64,000 nucleotides of DNA, taken from Streptomyces sp. NBC_01446. GTDB taxonomy: Bacteria; Actinomycetota; Actinomycetes; Streptomycetales; Streptomycetaceae. Under the pieces are notes generated by a model. That model did no database searches. It saw only the letters and a program-made list of their open reading frames with translations, and was not told the DNA's origin. The translations under genes were made by a program, and so were the position numbers. This document shows positions 37,672 to 44,637 of this stretch, piece after piece. Numbering within the stretch: position 1 is the first letter of the stretch; the number at the start of each line of letters is the position of its first letter. Location of the stretch: contig NZ_JAPEPO010000001.1 of the NCBI RefSeq assembly GCF_026340095.1, positions 4,669,501 through 4,733,500 on the forward strand, read 5' to 3'.

Positions 37672-37785
37672 TGTTTGATTGTGATGCGAGTGACACGCCA
37701 CGCACCGAAGGATGCGGCCGCGGTCTTGACCATCCCGTTGAAGCGTGCTTTGTTATGTTTGATTATGTTGAGTTGATGCGAGTGA
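37672..37785 (+). promoter_or_regulatory. gal promoter region with repeated TGTTTGATT ... GATGCGAGTGA elements
   Basis: TGTTTGATT occurs at 37672-37680 and 37756-37764, and GATGCGAGTGA at 37683-37693 and 37775-37785, so a composite element is repeated with about 84-92 bp between copies. A possible promoter TTGACC (37726-37731) and TGTTAT (37751-37756) lies between them with a 19-base spacer. From memory, the Streptomyces galP1 operator is made of TGTGAT-like hexamers, which these resemble (TGTGAT itself is at 37680-37685). It likely mediates galactose-dependent control of galTEK. Confidence 0.5.
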
Positions 37786-37797
37786 GGAGCATCGGAC

Positions 37798-38859
37798 GTG
37801 AAGAAGACGTCGACCCGGCTCGCCGACGGTCGCGAGCTCATCTACTACGACTCGCGTGACGACGTCGTGCGGGACGCGGAGGACCGGCGTCCGCTGGACC
37901 CCGTCGCCTCCTCCTCGCAGATCCGCCGTGACCCCCTCCTCGGGGACAGCGTCGCCATCGCCTCGCACCGCCAGGGCCGCACCTACCACCCGCCGGCCGA
38001 CGAGTGCCCCCTGTGCCCGTCCGAGGGCGACCGGCTCAGCGAGATCCCCGACTCCTCGTACGACGTGGCGGTCTTCGAGAACCGCTTCCCCTCGCTCGCC
38101 GGGGACGCCGGCCGCTGCGAGGTCGTCTGCTTCACCTCCGACCACGCGTCGTCCTTCGCCGACCTCACCGAGGAACAGGCCGGGCTCGTCCTGGAGGCCT
38201 GGACCGACCGCACCGCCGAGCTGTCCCACCTGGACTCCGTGGAACAGGTGTTCTGCTTCGAGAACCGAGGCGCCGAGATCGGCGTCACCCTCGGCCACCC
38301 GCACGGCCAGATCTACGGCTACCCGTTCACCACCCCGCGCACCGCCCTCATGCTGCGCTCGCTCGCCGAGCACAAGGAGCAGACCGGCGGCCGCAACCTC
38401 TTCGACGACGTACTCGCCGAGGAGCGCACCGGCGAGCGGGTCGTCCTGGAGGGCGACCACTGGGTGGCCTTCGTCCCGTACGCGGCCCACTGGCCCTACG
38501 AGGTGCACCTCTACCCCAAGCGCCGCGTGCCCGACCTGCTCGCCCTCGACGACGGCGCGCGCACAGAGTTCCCCCAGGTTTATCTGGAACTCTTGAGGCG
38601 CTTCGACCGGCTCTTCGGAACGGGGGAGTCCCCGACGCCGTACATCGCCGCCTGGCACCAGGCGCCGTTCGGCACCCTGGACGACTTCTCCGGCGTCCAG
38701 CGGGACGACTTCGCGCTTCACCTCGAGCTTTTCACCATCCGCCGCACTTCCGGCAAGCTGAAGTTTCTCGCGGGTTCCGAATCCGGCATGAGCGTGTTCA
38801 TCAACGACGTGCCGCCGGAGACCGCGGCCGAGAGACTGCGAGAGGTAGCGAGTACATGA
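37798..38859 (+). CDS. galT: Galactose-1-phosphate uridylyltransferase
   Basis: A 353-residue Leloir-pathway enzyme. The active-site HPHGQIYGYPF is near residue 167, the zinc-site region is CPLCPSEGD and the C-terminal AAWHQAPFG is conserved. It exchanges UMP between UDP-glucose and galactose-1-phosphate. The GTG start follows GAGTGAGGAG by about 8 bases. It is the first gene of galTEK and overlaps galE by 4 bp. Confidence 0.96.
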   Translation: MKKTSTRLADGRELIYYDSRDDVVRDAEDRRPLDPVASSSQIRRDPLLGDSVAIASHRQGRTYHPPADECPLCPSEGDRLSEIPDSSYDVAVFENRFPSLAGDAGRCEVVCFTSDHASSFADLTEEQAGLVLEAWTDRTAELSHLDSVEQVFCFENRGAEIGVTLGHPHGQIYGYPFTTPRTALMLRSLAEHKEQTGGRNLFDDVLAEERTGERVVLEGDHWVAFVPYAAHWPYEVHLYPKRRVPDLLALDDGARTEFPQVYLELLRRFDRLFGTGESPTPYIAAWHQAPFGTLDDFSGVQRDDFALHLELFTIRRTSGKLKFLAGSESGMSVFINDVPPETAAERLREVAST

Positions 38860-39821
38860 GCGGGAAGTACCTGGTCACCGGCGGTGCGGGATATGTGGGC
38901 AGCGTGGTCGCGCAGCACCTGGTCGAGGCGGGGCACGACGTCACCGTCCTCGACAACCTCTCGACCGGCTTCCGTGAGGGCGTGCCCGCCGGGGTGACGT
39001 TCGTCGAGGGCGACATCCGCGACGCCGCCAAGTGGCTCGACCCGTCCTTCGACGCCGTCCTGCACTTCGCCGCGTTCTCCCAGGTCGGCGAGTCCGTCGT
39101 GAAGCCCGAGAAGTACTGGGACAACAACGTCGGCGGCACCATGGCGCTGCTCGCCGCGATGCGCTCGGCGGACGTCCGCAAGCTCGTCTTCTCCTCCACG
39201 GCGGCGACGTACGGGGAGCCCGTCAGCACCCCCATCACCGAGTCCGACCCCACCGCCCCCACCTCGCCGTACGGCGCCTCCAAGCTCGCCGTCGACCACA
39301 TGATCACCGGGGAGGCGGCCGCGCACGGGCTGGCCGCCGTGTCGCTGCGCTACTTCAACGTGGCGGGTGCCTACGGCAGCTGCGGCGAGCGCCACGACCC
39401 CGAGTCGCACCTCATCCCGCTCGTCCTCCAGGTCGCCCAGGGCCGGCGCGACGCGATCTCCGTCTACGGCGACGACTACCCGACGCCCGACGGCACGTGT
39501 GTGCGCGACTACATCCACGTCGCCGACCTCGCCGAGGCCCACCTGCTCGCCCTGGACGCCGCCCGCCCCGCAGAGCACCTCATCTGCAACCTCGGCAACG
39601 GCAACGGCTTCTCCGTGCGCGAGGTCATCGAGACCGTCCGCCAGGTGACCGGCCACCCGATTCCCGAGGTCACCGCCCCGCGCCGCGGCGGCGACCCGGC
39701 CGTCCTCGTCGCCTCGGCCGCTACCGCGCGCGAGCGCCTCGGCTGGAACCCGTCCCGCGCGGACCTCGCGGGAATCGTCGCCGACGCCTGGGCCTTCGCC
39801 CAGGCACGCCAGGAGGGGTAA
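38856..39821 (+). CDS. galE: UDP-glucose 4-epimerase
   Basis: A 321-residue extended SDR epimerase: NAD-binding TGGAGYVGS, the region SSTAATYGEP, catalytic YGASK and the family signature RDYIHVADLAEAH. It interconverts UDP-galactose and UDP-glucose. It overlaps galT (ATGA) and is followed 3 bases later by galK. Confidence 0.96.
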   Translation: MSGKYLVTGGAGYVGSVVAQHLVEAGHDVTVLDNLSTGFREGVPAGVTFVEGDIRDAAKWLDPSFDAVLHFAAFSQVGESVVKPEKYWDNNVGGTMALLAAMRSADVRKLVFSSTAATYGEPVSTPITESDPTAPTSPYGASKLAVDHMITGEAAAHGLAAVSLRYFNVAGAYGSCGERHDPESHLIPLVLQVAQGRRDAISVYGDDYPTPDGTCVRDYIHVADLAEAHLLALDAARPAEHLICNLGNGNGFSVREVIETVRQVTGHPIPEVTAPRRGGDPAVLVASAATARERLGWNPSRADLAGIVADAWAFAQARQEG

Positions 39822-39824
39822 GTC

Positions 39825-40997
39825 ATGTCCGTCGCCTCGCAGTTCAGCGATCTGTACGGATACGAGCCCGAGGGGGTCTGGGCCGCGCCCGGACGCGTGA
39901 ACCTCATCGGCGAGTACACCGACTTCAATGAGGGCTTCGTGATGCCGCTCGCGCTGCCGCACACCGCGGTGGCCGCCGTCGCGCGCCGCACCGACGGCAT
40001 CCTGCGGCTGCACTCCGCGGACATCGACGCGCCGATCGCCGAACTGCGGGCCGACGAACTGACCCCGCTCTCCGAGTTCGGGCAGGGCGGCTGGGCCGCG
40101 TACCTGGCGGGCGTCGTATGGGCGCTGCGCGAGGCCGGGCACACCGTCACCGGCGCCGACATCCACCTCGCGTCGACCGTGCCGACCGGCGCGGGCCTGT
40201 CCTCGTCTGCCGCGCTCGAGGTCGTCACGGCCCTCGCGCTCAACGACCTGTTCGAACTGGGGCTCACCGGGCCCGAGTTGGCGCGGATCGCGCAGCGCGC
40301 GGAGAACGACTTCGTGCGCGTGCCCTGCGGGATCATGGACCAGATGGCGTCGGCGTGCGCCACCGAGGGACACGCCCTGCACCTGGACTGCCGCGACCTG
40401 TCCGTCCGCCAGGTCCCCTTCGACCTGGCCGCCCACGGCCTCCAGCTCCTCGTCGTCGACACCCGCGTCAAGCACGAGCTCGGCGACGGCGCGTACGCGG
40501 AGCGCCGCGCGGGCTGCGAAGAGGGCGCCCGCGCGCTCGGCGTCTCCCACCTGCGCGACGTGTCCTACGCCGAACTGCCTCAAGCGCTCGCCAGGTTGGC
40601 GGACCTCACCGACGAGCGGATCGTGCGCTACGTCCGCCACATCGTCTGCGACGACCACCGCGTCGAGCGGGTCATCGAGCTCCTCGACGCCGGCGACGTA
40701 CGGGCGATCGGCCCGGTCCTCACCGAGGGCCACGTCTCGCTCCGCGACGACCTGCGCATCTCCTGCGCCGAGCTGGACCTGGTCGTCGACACCGCGAACG
40801 CGGCGGGCGCGCTCGGCGCCCGGATGACCGGCGGCGGCTTCGGCGGCTCGGCGATCGTCCTGGTGGAGGAGCCTGACGCGGAGGCGGTGACGAAGTCGAT
40901 CACGGAGGCGTTCGCCGCGGCGGGCCGCACGGCGCCACGAGTCTTCCCGGCGGTCCCGTCAGCAGGAGCCCACAAACTCACTCCAGCGGCTTCGTAG
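39825..40997 (+). CDS. galK: Galactokinase
   Basis: A 390-residue GHMP kinase: galactose signature GRVNLIGEYTDFNEGFVMP, ATP loop PTGAGLSSSAALEV and the C-terminal GGGFGGSAIVL. It phosphorylates galactose at C1. AGGAGGGG sits about 6 bases upstream. The stop codon (TAG, 40995-40997) lies inside the first unit of a 56-bp repeat, so the last codons belong to that repeat. Confidence 0.96.
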   Translation: MSVASQFSDLYGYEPEGVWAAPGRVNLIGEYTDFNEGFVMPLALPHTAVAAVARRTDGILRLHSADIDAPIAELRADELTPLSEFGQGGWAAYLAGVVWALREAGHTVTGADIHLASTVPTGAGLSSSAALEVVTALALNDLFELGLTGPELARIAQRAENDFVRVPCGIMDQMASACATEGHALHLDCRDLSVRQVPFDLAAHGLQLLVVDTRVKHELGDGAYAERRAGCEEGARALGVSHLRDVSYAELPQALARLADLTDERIVRYVRHIVCDDHRVERVIELLDAGDVRAIGPVLTEGHVSLRDDLRISCAELDLVVDTANAAGALGARMTGGGFGGSAIVLVEEPDAEAVTKSITEAFAAAGRTAPRVFPAVPSAGAHKLTPAAS

Positions 40998-41009
40998 GCG
41001 TGAACTCCC

Positions 41010-41036
41010 TGATCCCCGGCCCACGGCCGGGGATCA
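41010..41036 (+). terminator. galK terminator hairpin
   Basis: Perfect 12-bp arms tgatccccggcc (41010-41021) and ggccggggatca (41025-41036) around a 3-base loop, 12 bases after the galK stop. It is the best-paired member of the 56-bp repeat family. Confidence 0.75.
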
Positions 41037-41098
41037 GCCGAGCCGCTTCGTAAGGGTGAACTCCTTGATCCCCGGCTACCCGTCAGGGATCAGCCGAG

Positions 41099-41197
41099 CC
41101 GCTTGGTGAAGCGTGAGCTCCTTGATTCCCGACTGCCCGCCGGGGATCACGCAGACGAGTTCGTGGCCGTGCTGGCGGTAGAAGCCCGGCGCCTGGC
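41099..41197 (-). pseudogene. Fragment of a duplicated GNAT acetyltransferase 3' end
   Basis: Read on the minus strand this encodes APGFYRQHGHELVCVIPGG then SGIKELTL, closely matching the C-terminus of the intact acetyltransferase (APGFYRQHGYELVCVIPDY, GIKEFTL). An extra base then shifts the frame before the end, and upstream homology stops at about 41197. It is a truncated, frameshifted copy without a start. Confidence 0.75.
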
Positions 41198-41312
41198 TGT
41201 GTCTCACAGTGCGCTTCGCGCACGGGCCCAGGTCTCCTCGCGTGGGCGGGGTGTGTTCAGCCGTGCCGCTTCGTAAGGGTGAACTCCTTGAGCCCCGGCT
41301 ACCCGTCAGGGA

Positions 41313-41756
41313 TCAGCCGAGCCGCTTGGTGAGCGTGAACTCCTTGATTCCCGGCGGGTAGTCGGGGATCACGCACACCAGCTCGTAGCCGTGCTGGCGG
41401 TAGAAGCCCGGCGCCTGGAAGTCCCAGGTCTCCACTCGGGCGCCGCGGCAGGCGCGGTCCTCGTGGGCGATGCGTTCCGCCTCTGCGAGGAGGCGGGAGC
41501 CCAGGCCCTTCGTGCGGTGGCGGTCGTCCACCCAGAGCAGGTTCACGTGGAGCCAGGTCGCCCAGGTGTGTCCGTCCAGGCCGCCGGCGATCTCGCCGCT
41601 CTCGTCCAACGCCCAGACCTGGAGCGGAACTTCGCGGTCCTCGGACGTTCCGCGCAGCGCCCTGAGCTCCACCGACGCCGCGGTATTCGCCTCACGCAGC
41701 CGGAAGTGAAGAAGATCGCGCCGCTGTTTGTCGACTTCTGTCTCAATACGAAACAT
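41313..41756 (-). CDS. GNAT-family N-acetyltransferase
   Basis: A 147-residue acetyltransferase. The acetyl-CoA loop is RTKGLGSRLLAEAERIA and the C-terminal beta strand region is FYRQHGYELVCVIPDYPPG. The family transfers acetyl from acetyl-CoA to an amine; the substrate is unknown. ATG 41756 is preceded by GTGAGG very closely; ATG 41768 in frame is an alternative. Its 3' end is duplicated twice or more downstream. Confidence 0.85.
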   Translation of the reverse strand: MFRIETEVDKQRRDLLHFRLREANTAASVELRALRGTSEDREVPLQVWALDESGEIAGGLDGHTWATWLHVNLLWVDDRHRTKGLGSRLLAEAERIAHEDRACRGARVETWDFQAPGFYRQHGYELVCVIPDYPPGIKEFTLTKRLG

Positions 41757-41993
41757 ACGCCTCACCATAAACGCGCAGGCCAATCAGTTCTGCAAATTGC
41801 CTTCCGCTCCTGGCCCGCGGCCCTACTCTGAGGGGCAGCGCCGGTGGGGGCCGGTGCTGTTCAGGGGGCGAGACAGTCGGGTACGCGCCCGGAGCGGGGG
41901 TAGCGGTACGAGCACGGCGGCGGCCGTGCGACCGCGACGACCTGCCTCTTCGGGCGCCGTACTCGTGCCGGACAGCCTCCCGGCGCCGGGGAA

Positions 41994-42021
41994 TCCCCTG
42001 CTCCGCGAGGAGCTTGGGGGA
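41994..42021. repeat. Intergenic palindrome upstream of the LuxR regulator
   Basis: tcccctgctcc-gcga-ggagcttgggga forms an imperfect hairpin with a CTCC/GGAG core. It resembles a CCCCAAGCTCC...GGGG-type palindrome I recall as common between Streptomyces genes. It ends 13 bases before the GTG of the next gene and abuts its G-rich ribosome binding site. The rest of 41757-42034 shows no gene. Confidence 0.5.
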
Positions 42022-42034
42022 GGGGGTTATACAC

Positions 42035-42784
42035 GTGGTTCGCATCCGAGTCCTGGTCGTCGACGACCACCGCATCTTCGCCGAGTCGCTCGCCGCGGCT
42101 CTCGCCGCCGAGCCCGACGTGGACGTGTCCGCGGCCGGCAGCGGCCCCGCCGCACTGCGCTGCATGGACCGCGCGGCGGCGGAAGGGCGCCGTTTCGACG
42201 TCCTCCTCGTGGACGCCGACCTGGGGGCGGCCCTGCACGGCCCGCGCCCGGCGACGGCCGTGCCCGACGCGGCGCCCGGCCAGGACGGCCTGGTCGACGG
42301 GATCTCCCTGGTGGCGGGCGTCCGTTCGGGCCAGCCCACCGTCCGGACGGTGGTCCTCGCCGAGAAGGACGACCCGCGCCGCGCGGCCCTCGCGCTCCAG
42401 GCGGGCGCCTCCGGCTGGGTCGCCAAGGACTGCTCGCTCTCGCGGTTGCTCACGGTCATCCGGGGTGTCCTGCGCGACGAGACGCATCTGCCGCCCGCCC
42501 TGCTCACGAGCGTCCTGCGGGAGCTGACCGCGGCCCGCAAGCACCGCACCGATTCGGAGCGCCTGGTGGAGTCCCTGACGCCGCGTGAGCGCGAGGTGCT
42601 GCGCTGCATGGTCGCGGGCCTCGGCCGCAAGGCGGTCGCCGAGCGTCTCTTCCTGTCCCCGCACACGGTCCGTACGCACATGCAGAACGTGCTCGGCAAG
42701 CTCGGGGTACACTCCACGCTCGCGGCGGTGGCTCTGGCGCGCAGGGCCGGAGTCGGGCCCGCGGATCTGGAAGCGGCGTCGTAG
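42035..42784 (+). CDS. LuxR-family response regulator
   Basis: A 249-residue NarL/LuxR response regulator. Asp10-Asp11, phosphoacceptor Asp60 in LLVDADLG and Lys131 in GWVAKDCS are present, so the receiver looks competent, though the switch Thr position is Ala109. An insert of about 20 residues rich in Pro/Ala (HGPRPATAVPDAAPGQDG) follows the phosphoacceptor loop and is unusual. The C-terminal HTH is LTPREREVLRCMVAGLGRKA then HTVRTHMQNVLGKLGVHS. GTG 42035 follows a GGAGGGGG site. There is no adjacent kinase, so it is an orphan here. Confidence 0.9.
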   Translation: MVRIRVLVVDDHRIFAESLAAALAAEPDVDVSAAGSGPAALRCMDRAAAEGRRFDVLLVDADLGAALHGPRPATAVPDAAPGQDGLVDGISLVAGVRSGQPTVRTVVLAEKDDPRRAALALQAGASGWVAKDCSLSRLLTVIRGVLRDETHLPPALLTSVLRELTAARKHRTDSERLVESLTPREREVLRCMVAGLGRKAVAERLFLSPHTVRTHMQNVLGKLGVHSTLAAVALARRAGVGPADLEAAS

Positions 42785-42806
42785 GGGAACGCGTACGACT
42801 GAGGCC

Positions 42807-43304
42807 CTAGCCGGGGATGTTGTCGAACGGCGCGGTCAACTGCCGCAGCAAGCCCGCCAGTTCACCGCGCTGGGTGCGGGACAGCTCCGCGAGGATCGCC
42901 CGCTCCTGCGCGAGGAGGCCGGCGAGTGCCTGGTCGGCGCGGTCCTGCCCCTCGGTGGTCAGCCGGACGAGGACGCCGCGCCGGTCACTCGGGTCGGGGA
43001 GGCGCTCGACGAGACCCTTCTTGGCGAGCCGGTCGATACGGTTCGTCATCGTGCCGGAGGTGACGAGGGTCTGGGTGAGGAGCTGCCCGGGGGAGAGCTG
43101 ATAGGGGGCGCCGGCCCGCCGCAGGGACGTCAGTACGTCGAACTCCCACGGCTCCAACTGGTGCTCGGCGAACGCCAGGCGCCGGGCCCGGTCGAGATGA
43201 CGCGCCAGCCTGCTGACCCGACTGAGCACCTCGAGGGGCTCCACGTCGAGGTCAGGGCGCTCTCGACGCCACGCTGCGACCAGCCGGTCGACCTCGTCCT
43301 CCAT
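42807..43304 (-). CDS. tamR: MarR-family regulator TamR
   Basis: A 165-residue MarR/UrtR-type winged-helix regulator: an extra N-terminal helix, then EPWEFDVLTSLRRAG, TSGTMTNRIDRLAKKGLVER and the wing DPSDRRGVLVRLT. In S. coelicolor, TamR represses the divergent trans-aconitate methyltransferase gene and releases DNA on binding aconitate or citrate. Here the same divergent partner and an 18-bp palindrome are present. The ATG at 43304 fits the family length; longer frames run into the operators. Confidence 0.88.
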   Translation of the reverse strand: MEDEVDRLVAAWRRERPDLDVEPLEVLSRVSRLARHLDRARRLAFAEHQLEPWEFDVLTSLRRAGAPYQLSPGQLLTQTLVTSGTMTNRIDRLAKKGLVERLPDPSDRRGVLVRLTTEGQDRADQALAGLLAQERAILAELSRTQRGELAGLLRQLTAPFDNIPG

Positions 43305-43341
43305 GACGATCAGTCTAGTGGGTCCCTCGACATGAAGTCTC

Positions 43342-43370
43342 TTGAATTCAACTATCTTGACATCGAGATA
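43342..43370. promoter_or_regulatory. TamR operator region
   Basis: TATCTTGA-CA-TCGAGATA (43353-43370) is an 18-bp dyad with one mismatch, matching the size of UrtR/TamR sites. A second palindrome TTGAATTCAA (43342-43351) lies directly beside it. Both sit between the divergent tamR and tam starts. Confidence 0.65.
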
Positions 43371-43393
43371 AATGCGGGAGGATCCTGGCCGCC

Positions 43394-44185
43394 ATGAGCG
43401 CACCCACCTGGGACCCGCAGCAGTATCTCCGGCACGCGGACCACCGCACACGCCCTTTCGCCGATCTCCTCGCCCGCGTCCAGGGCGACCCGGTGAGGAT
43501 CGCCGACCTCGGCTGCGGCGCCGGCAACGTCACCGCCCTGCTCGCCGAGCGCTGGCCGAAGGCCAGGATCACCGGCTACGACAACTCCCCGCAGATGCTG
43601 GAGAAGGCCGCCGCCCACGCTACCGACCTGCTCGACTTCGCCCCCGCCGACGCGGCCACCTGGATCCCCGGCGAGCCCTTCGACCTGATCGTCTCCAACG
43701 CCCTGCTCCAGTGGGTCCCCGGCCACACGGGCCGCTTCCCCGAGTGGCTCGCCGGCCTCACCCCCGGCGGCACCTTCGCCTTCCAGGTCCCCGGCAACTT
43801 CGACGCCCCCAGCCACGTCCTGATGCGCGAACTCGCACAGTCGGCGCGGTGGCGGGACCGGCTCGGCGACACACTGCGCCACGCGGACGCCGTCCACACC
43901 CCGGAGCAGTACCTGAACGAGCTCACCGCGCTCGGCTGCCACGCGGACGTCTGGGAGACGACGTATCTGCATCTCCTCCAGGGCGAGGACCCCGTCCTCG
44001 ACTGGGTCAAGGGCACGGGCCTGCGCCCCGTCCTGACCGCCCTCGCGGACGACCCGGGGGCCACCGGCGCGTTCCTGACCGCCTACCGCGCCCTGCTCCG
44101 CACCGCCTACCCCGCGACACCCCACGGCACGGTCTTCCCCTTCCGCCGACTCTTCGCGGTGGCCCGCAAGCCGGCCGACGCCTGA
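43394..44185 (+). CDS. tam: Trans-aconitate 2-methyltransferase
   Basis: A 263-residue class I methyltransferase: N-terminal WDPQQYLRHADHRTRPFADL, SAM motif ADLGCGAGNVTALLAERWP, GYDNSPQML and SNALLQWVPGH are diagnostic of Tam. It methylates trans-aconitate, a by-product that inhibits aconitase. The ATG follows GGGAGG by 12 bases. The next gene starts within its stop codon (TGATG). Confidence 0.92.
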   Translation: MSAPTWDPQQYLRHADHRTRPFADLLARVQGDPVRIADLGCGAGNVTALLAERWPKARITGYDNSPQMLEKAAAHATDLLDFAPADAATWIPGEPFDLIVSNALLQWVPGHTGRFPEWLAGLTPGGTFAFQVPGNFDAPSHVLMRELAQSARWRDRLGDTLRHADAVHTPEQYLNELTALGCHADVWETTYLHLLQGEDPVLDWVKGTGLRPVLTALADDPGATGAFLTAYRALLRTAYPATPHGTVFPFRRLFAVARKPADA

Positions 44186-44550
44186 TGCTCCGGGCCCTGG
44201 ACCACGTACAGCTCGCCGCCCCGGCGGGATCGGAGGACGCGCTGCGCCGGTTCTACGGGGACGCGCTCGGTATGACTGAGACGCCGAAGCCTCCGGCGCT
44301 GGCGGCGCGCGGGGGCTGCTGGTTCGAAGCGGGCCAGGTGCGGCTGCACCTGGGGATCGAGCGGGACTTCCGGCCGGGCCGCAAGGCCCACCCGGGGCTG
44401 CGGGTCACGGGGATCGAGGCGTACGCGGCGCGGCTCGCGGCGCACGGTGTGCGGATCACCTGGGACGGGGACCTGCCGGGCCACCGCCGGTTCTACGCCG
44501 ACGACCCGGTGGGCAACCGGCTCGAATTCCTCGAACCGGTCGCGCCCTGA
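44185..44550 (+). CDS. VOC-family (glyoxalase-like) protein
   Basis: A 121-residue vicinal-oxygen-chelate protein with two beta-alpha-beta-beta-beta modules: LDHVQLAAPAGSEDALRRFY at the start and RRFYADDPVGNRLEFLEP at the end, giving metal ligands His and Glu. Its start overlaps the tam stop by 1 base, so the two are coupled. Enzymatic role unknown (dioxygenase, glyoxalase or resistance protein are all possible). Confidence 0.85.
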   Translation: MLRALDHVQLAAPAGSEDALRRFYGDALGMTETPKPPALAARGGCWFEAGQVRLHLGIERDFRPGRKAHPGLRVTGIEAYAARLAAHGVRITWDGDLPGHRRFYADDPVGNRLEFLEPVAP

Positions 44551-44603
44551 GCCGGCACGTGCCCAGACCCGGTCCGGCGGCGGGACACGCCGTCTCGGTG
44601 TGC

Positions 44604-44628
44604 ACACATCTCATCACAAAACATGTGT
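44604..44628. promoter_or_regulatory. Inverted repeat before the multicopper oxidase gene
   Basis: ACACAT (44604-44609) and ATGTGT (44623-44628) form 6-bp arms 13 bases apart in an AT-rich stretch only 10 bases before the ATG. It could be an operator or promoter feature; no copper-regulator consensus is evident. Confidence 0.3.
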
Positions 44629-44637
44629 TATTTGGCT

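Larger units (their letters stand above)
40987..41420. repeat. Decayed 56-bp repeat array between galK and the GNAT gene
   Basis: Related units begin at 40987, 41043, 41099, 41266 and 41322, spaced 56, 56, 167 and 56 bp. The core is gcttcgtaagggtgaactcc followed by ttgatccccgg and gggatca. The last unit is the 3' end of the acetyltransferase gene at 41313; the first contains the galK stop. The pair at 41043/41099 is repeated 223 bp later at 41266/41322. Each unit can fold as TGATCCC...GGGATCA. The stretch 40998-41312 holds no intact gene. Confidence 0.85.

Noticed and set aside
43320..43400. DasR-type operator
   Set aside because: The bases CAGTCTAGTGG near 43310 only loosely recall the dre consensus; the TamR dyad fits position and size better.
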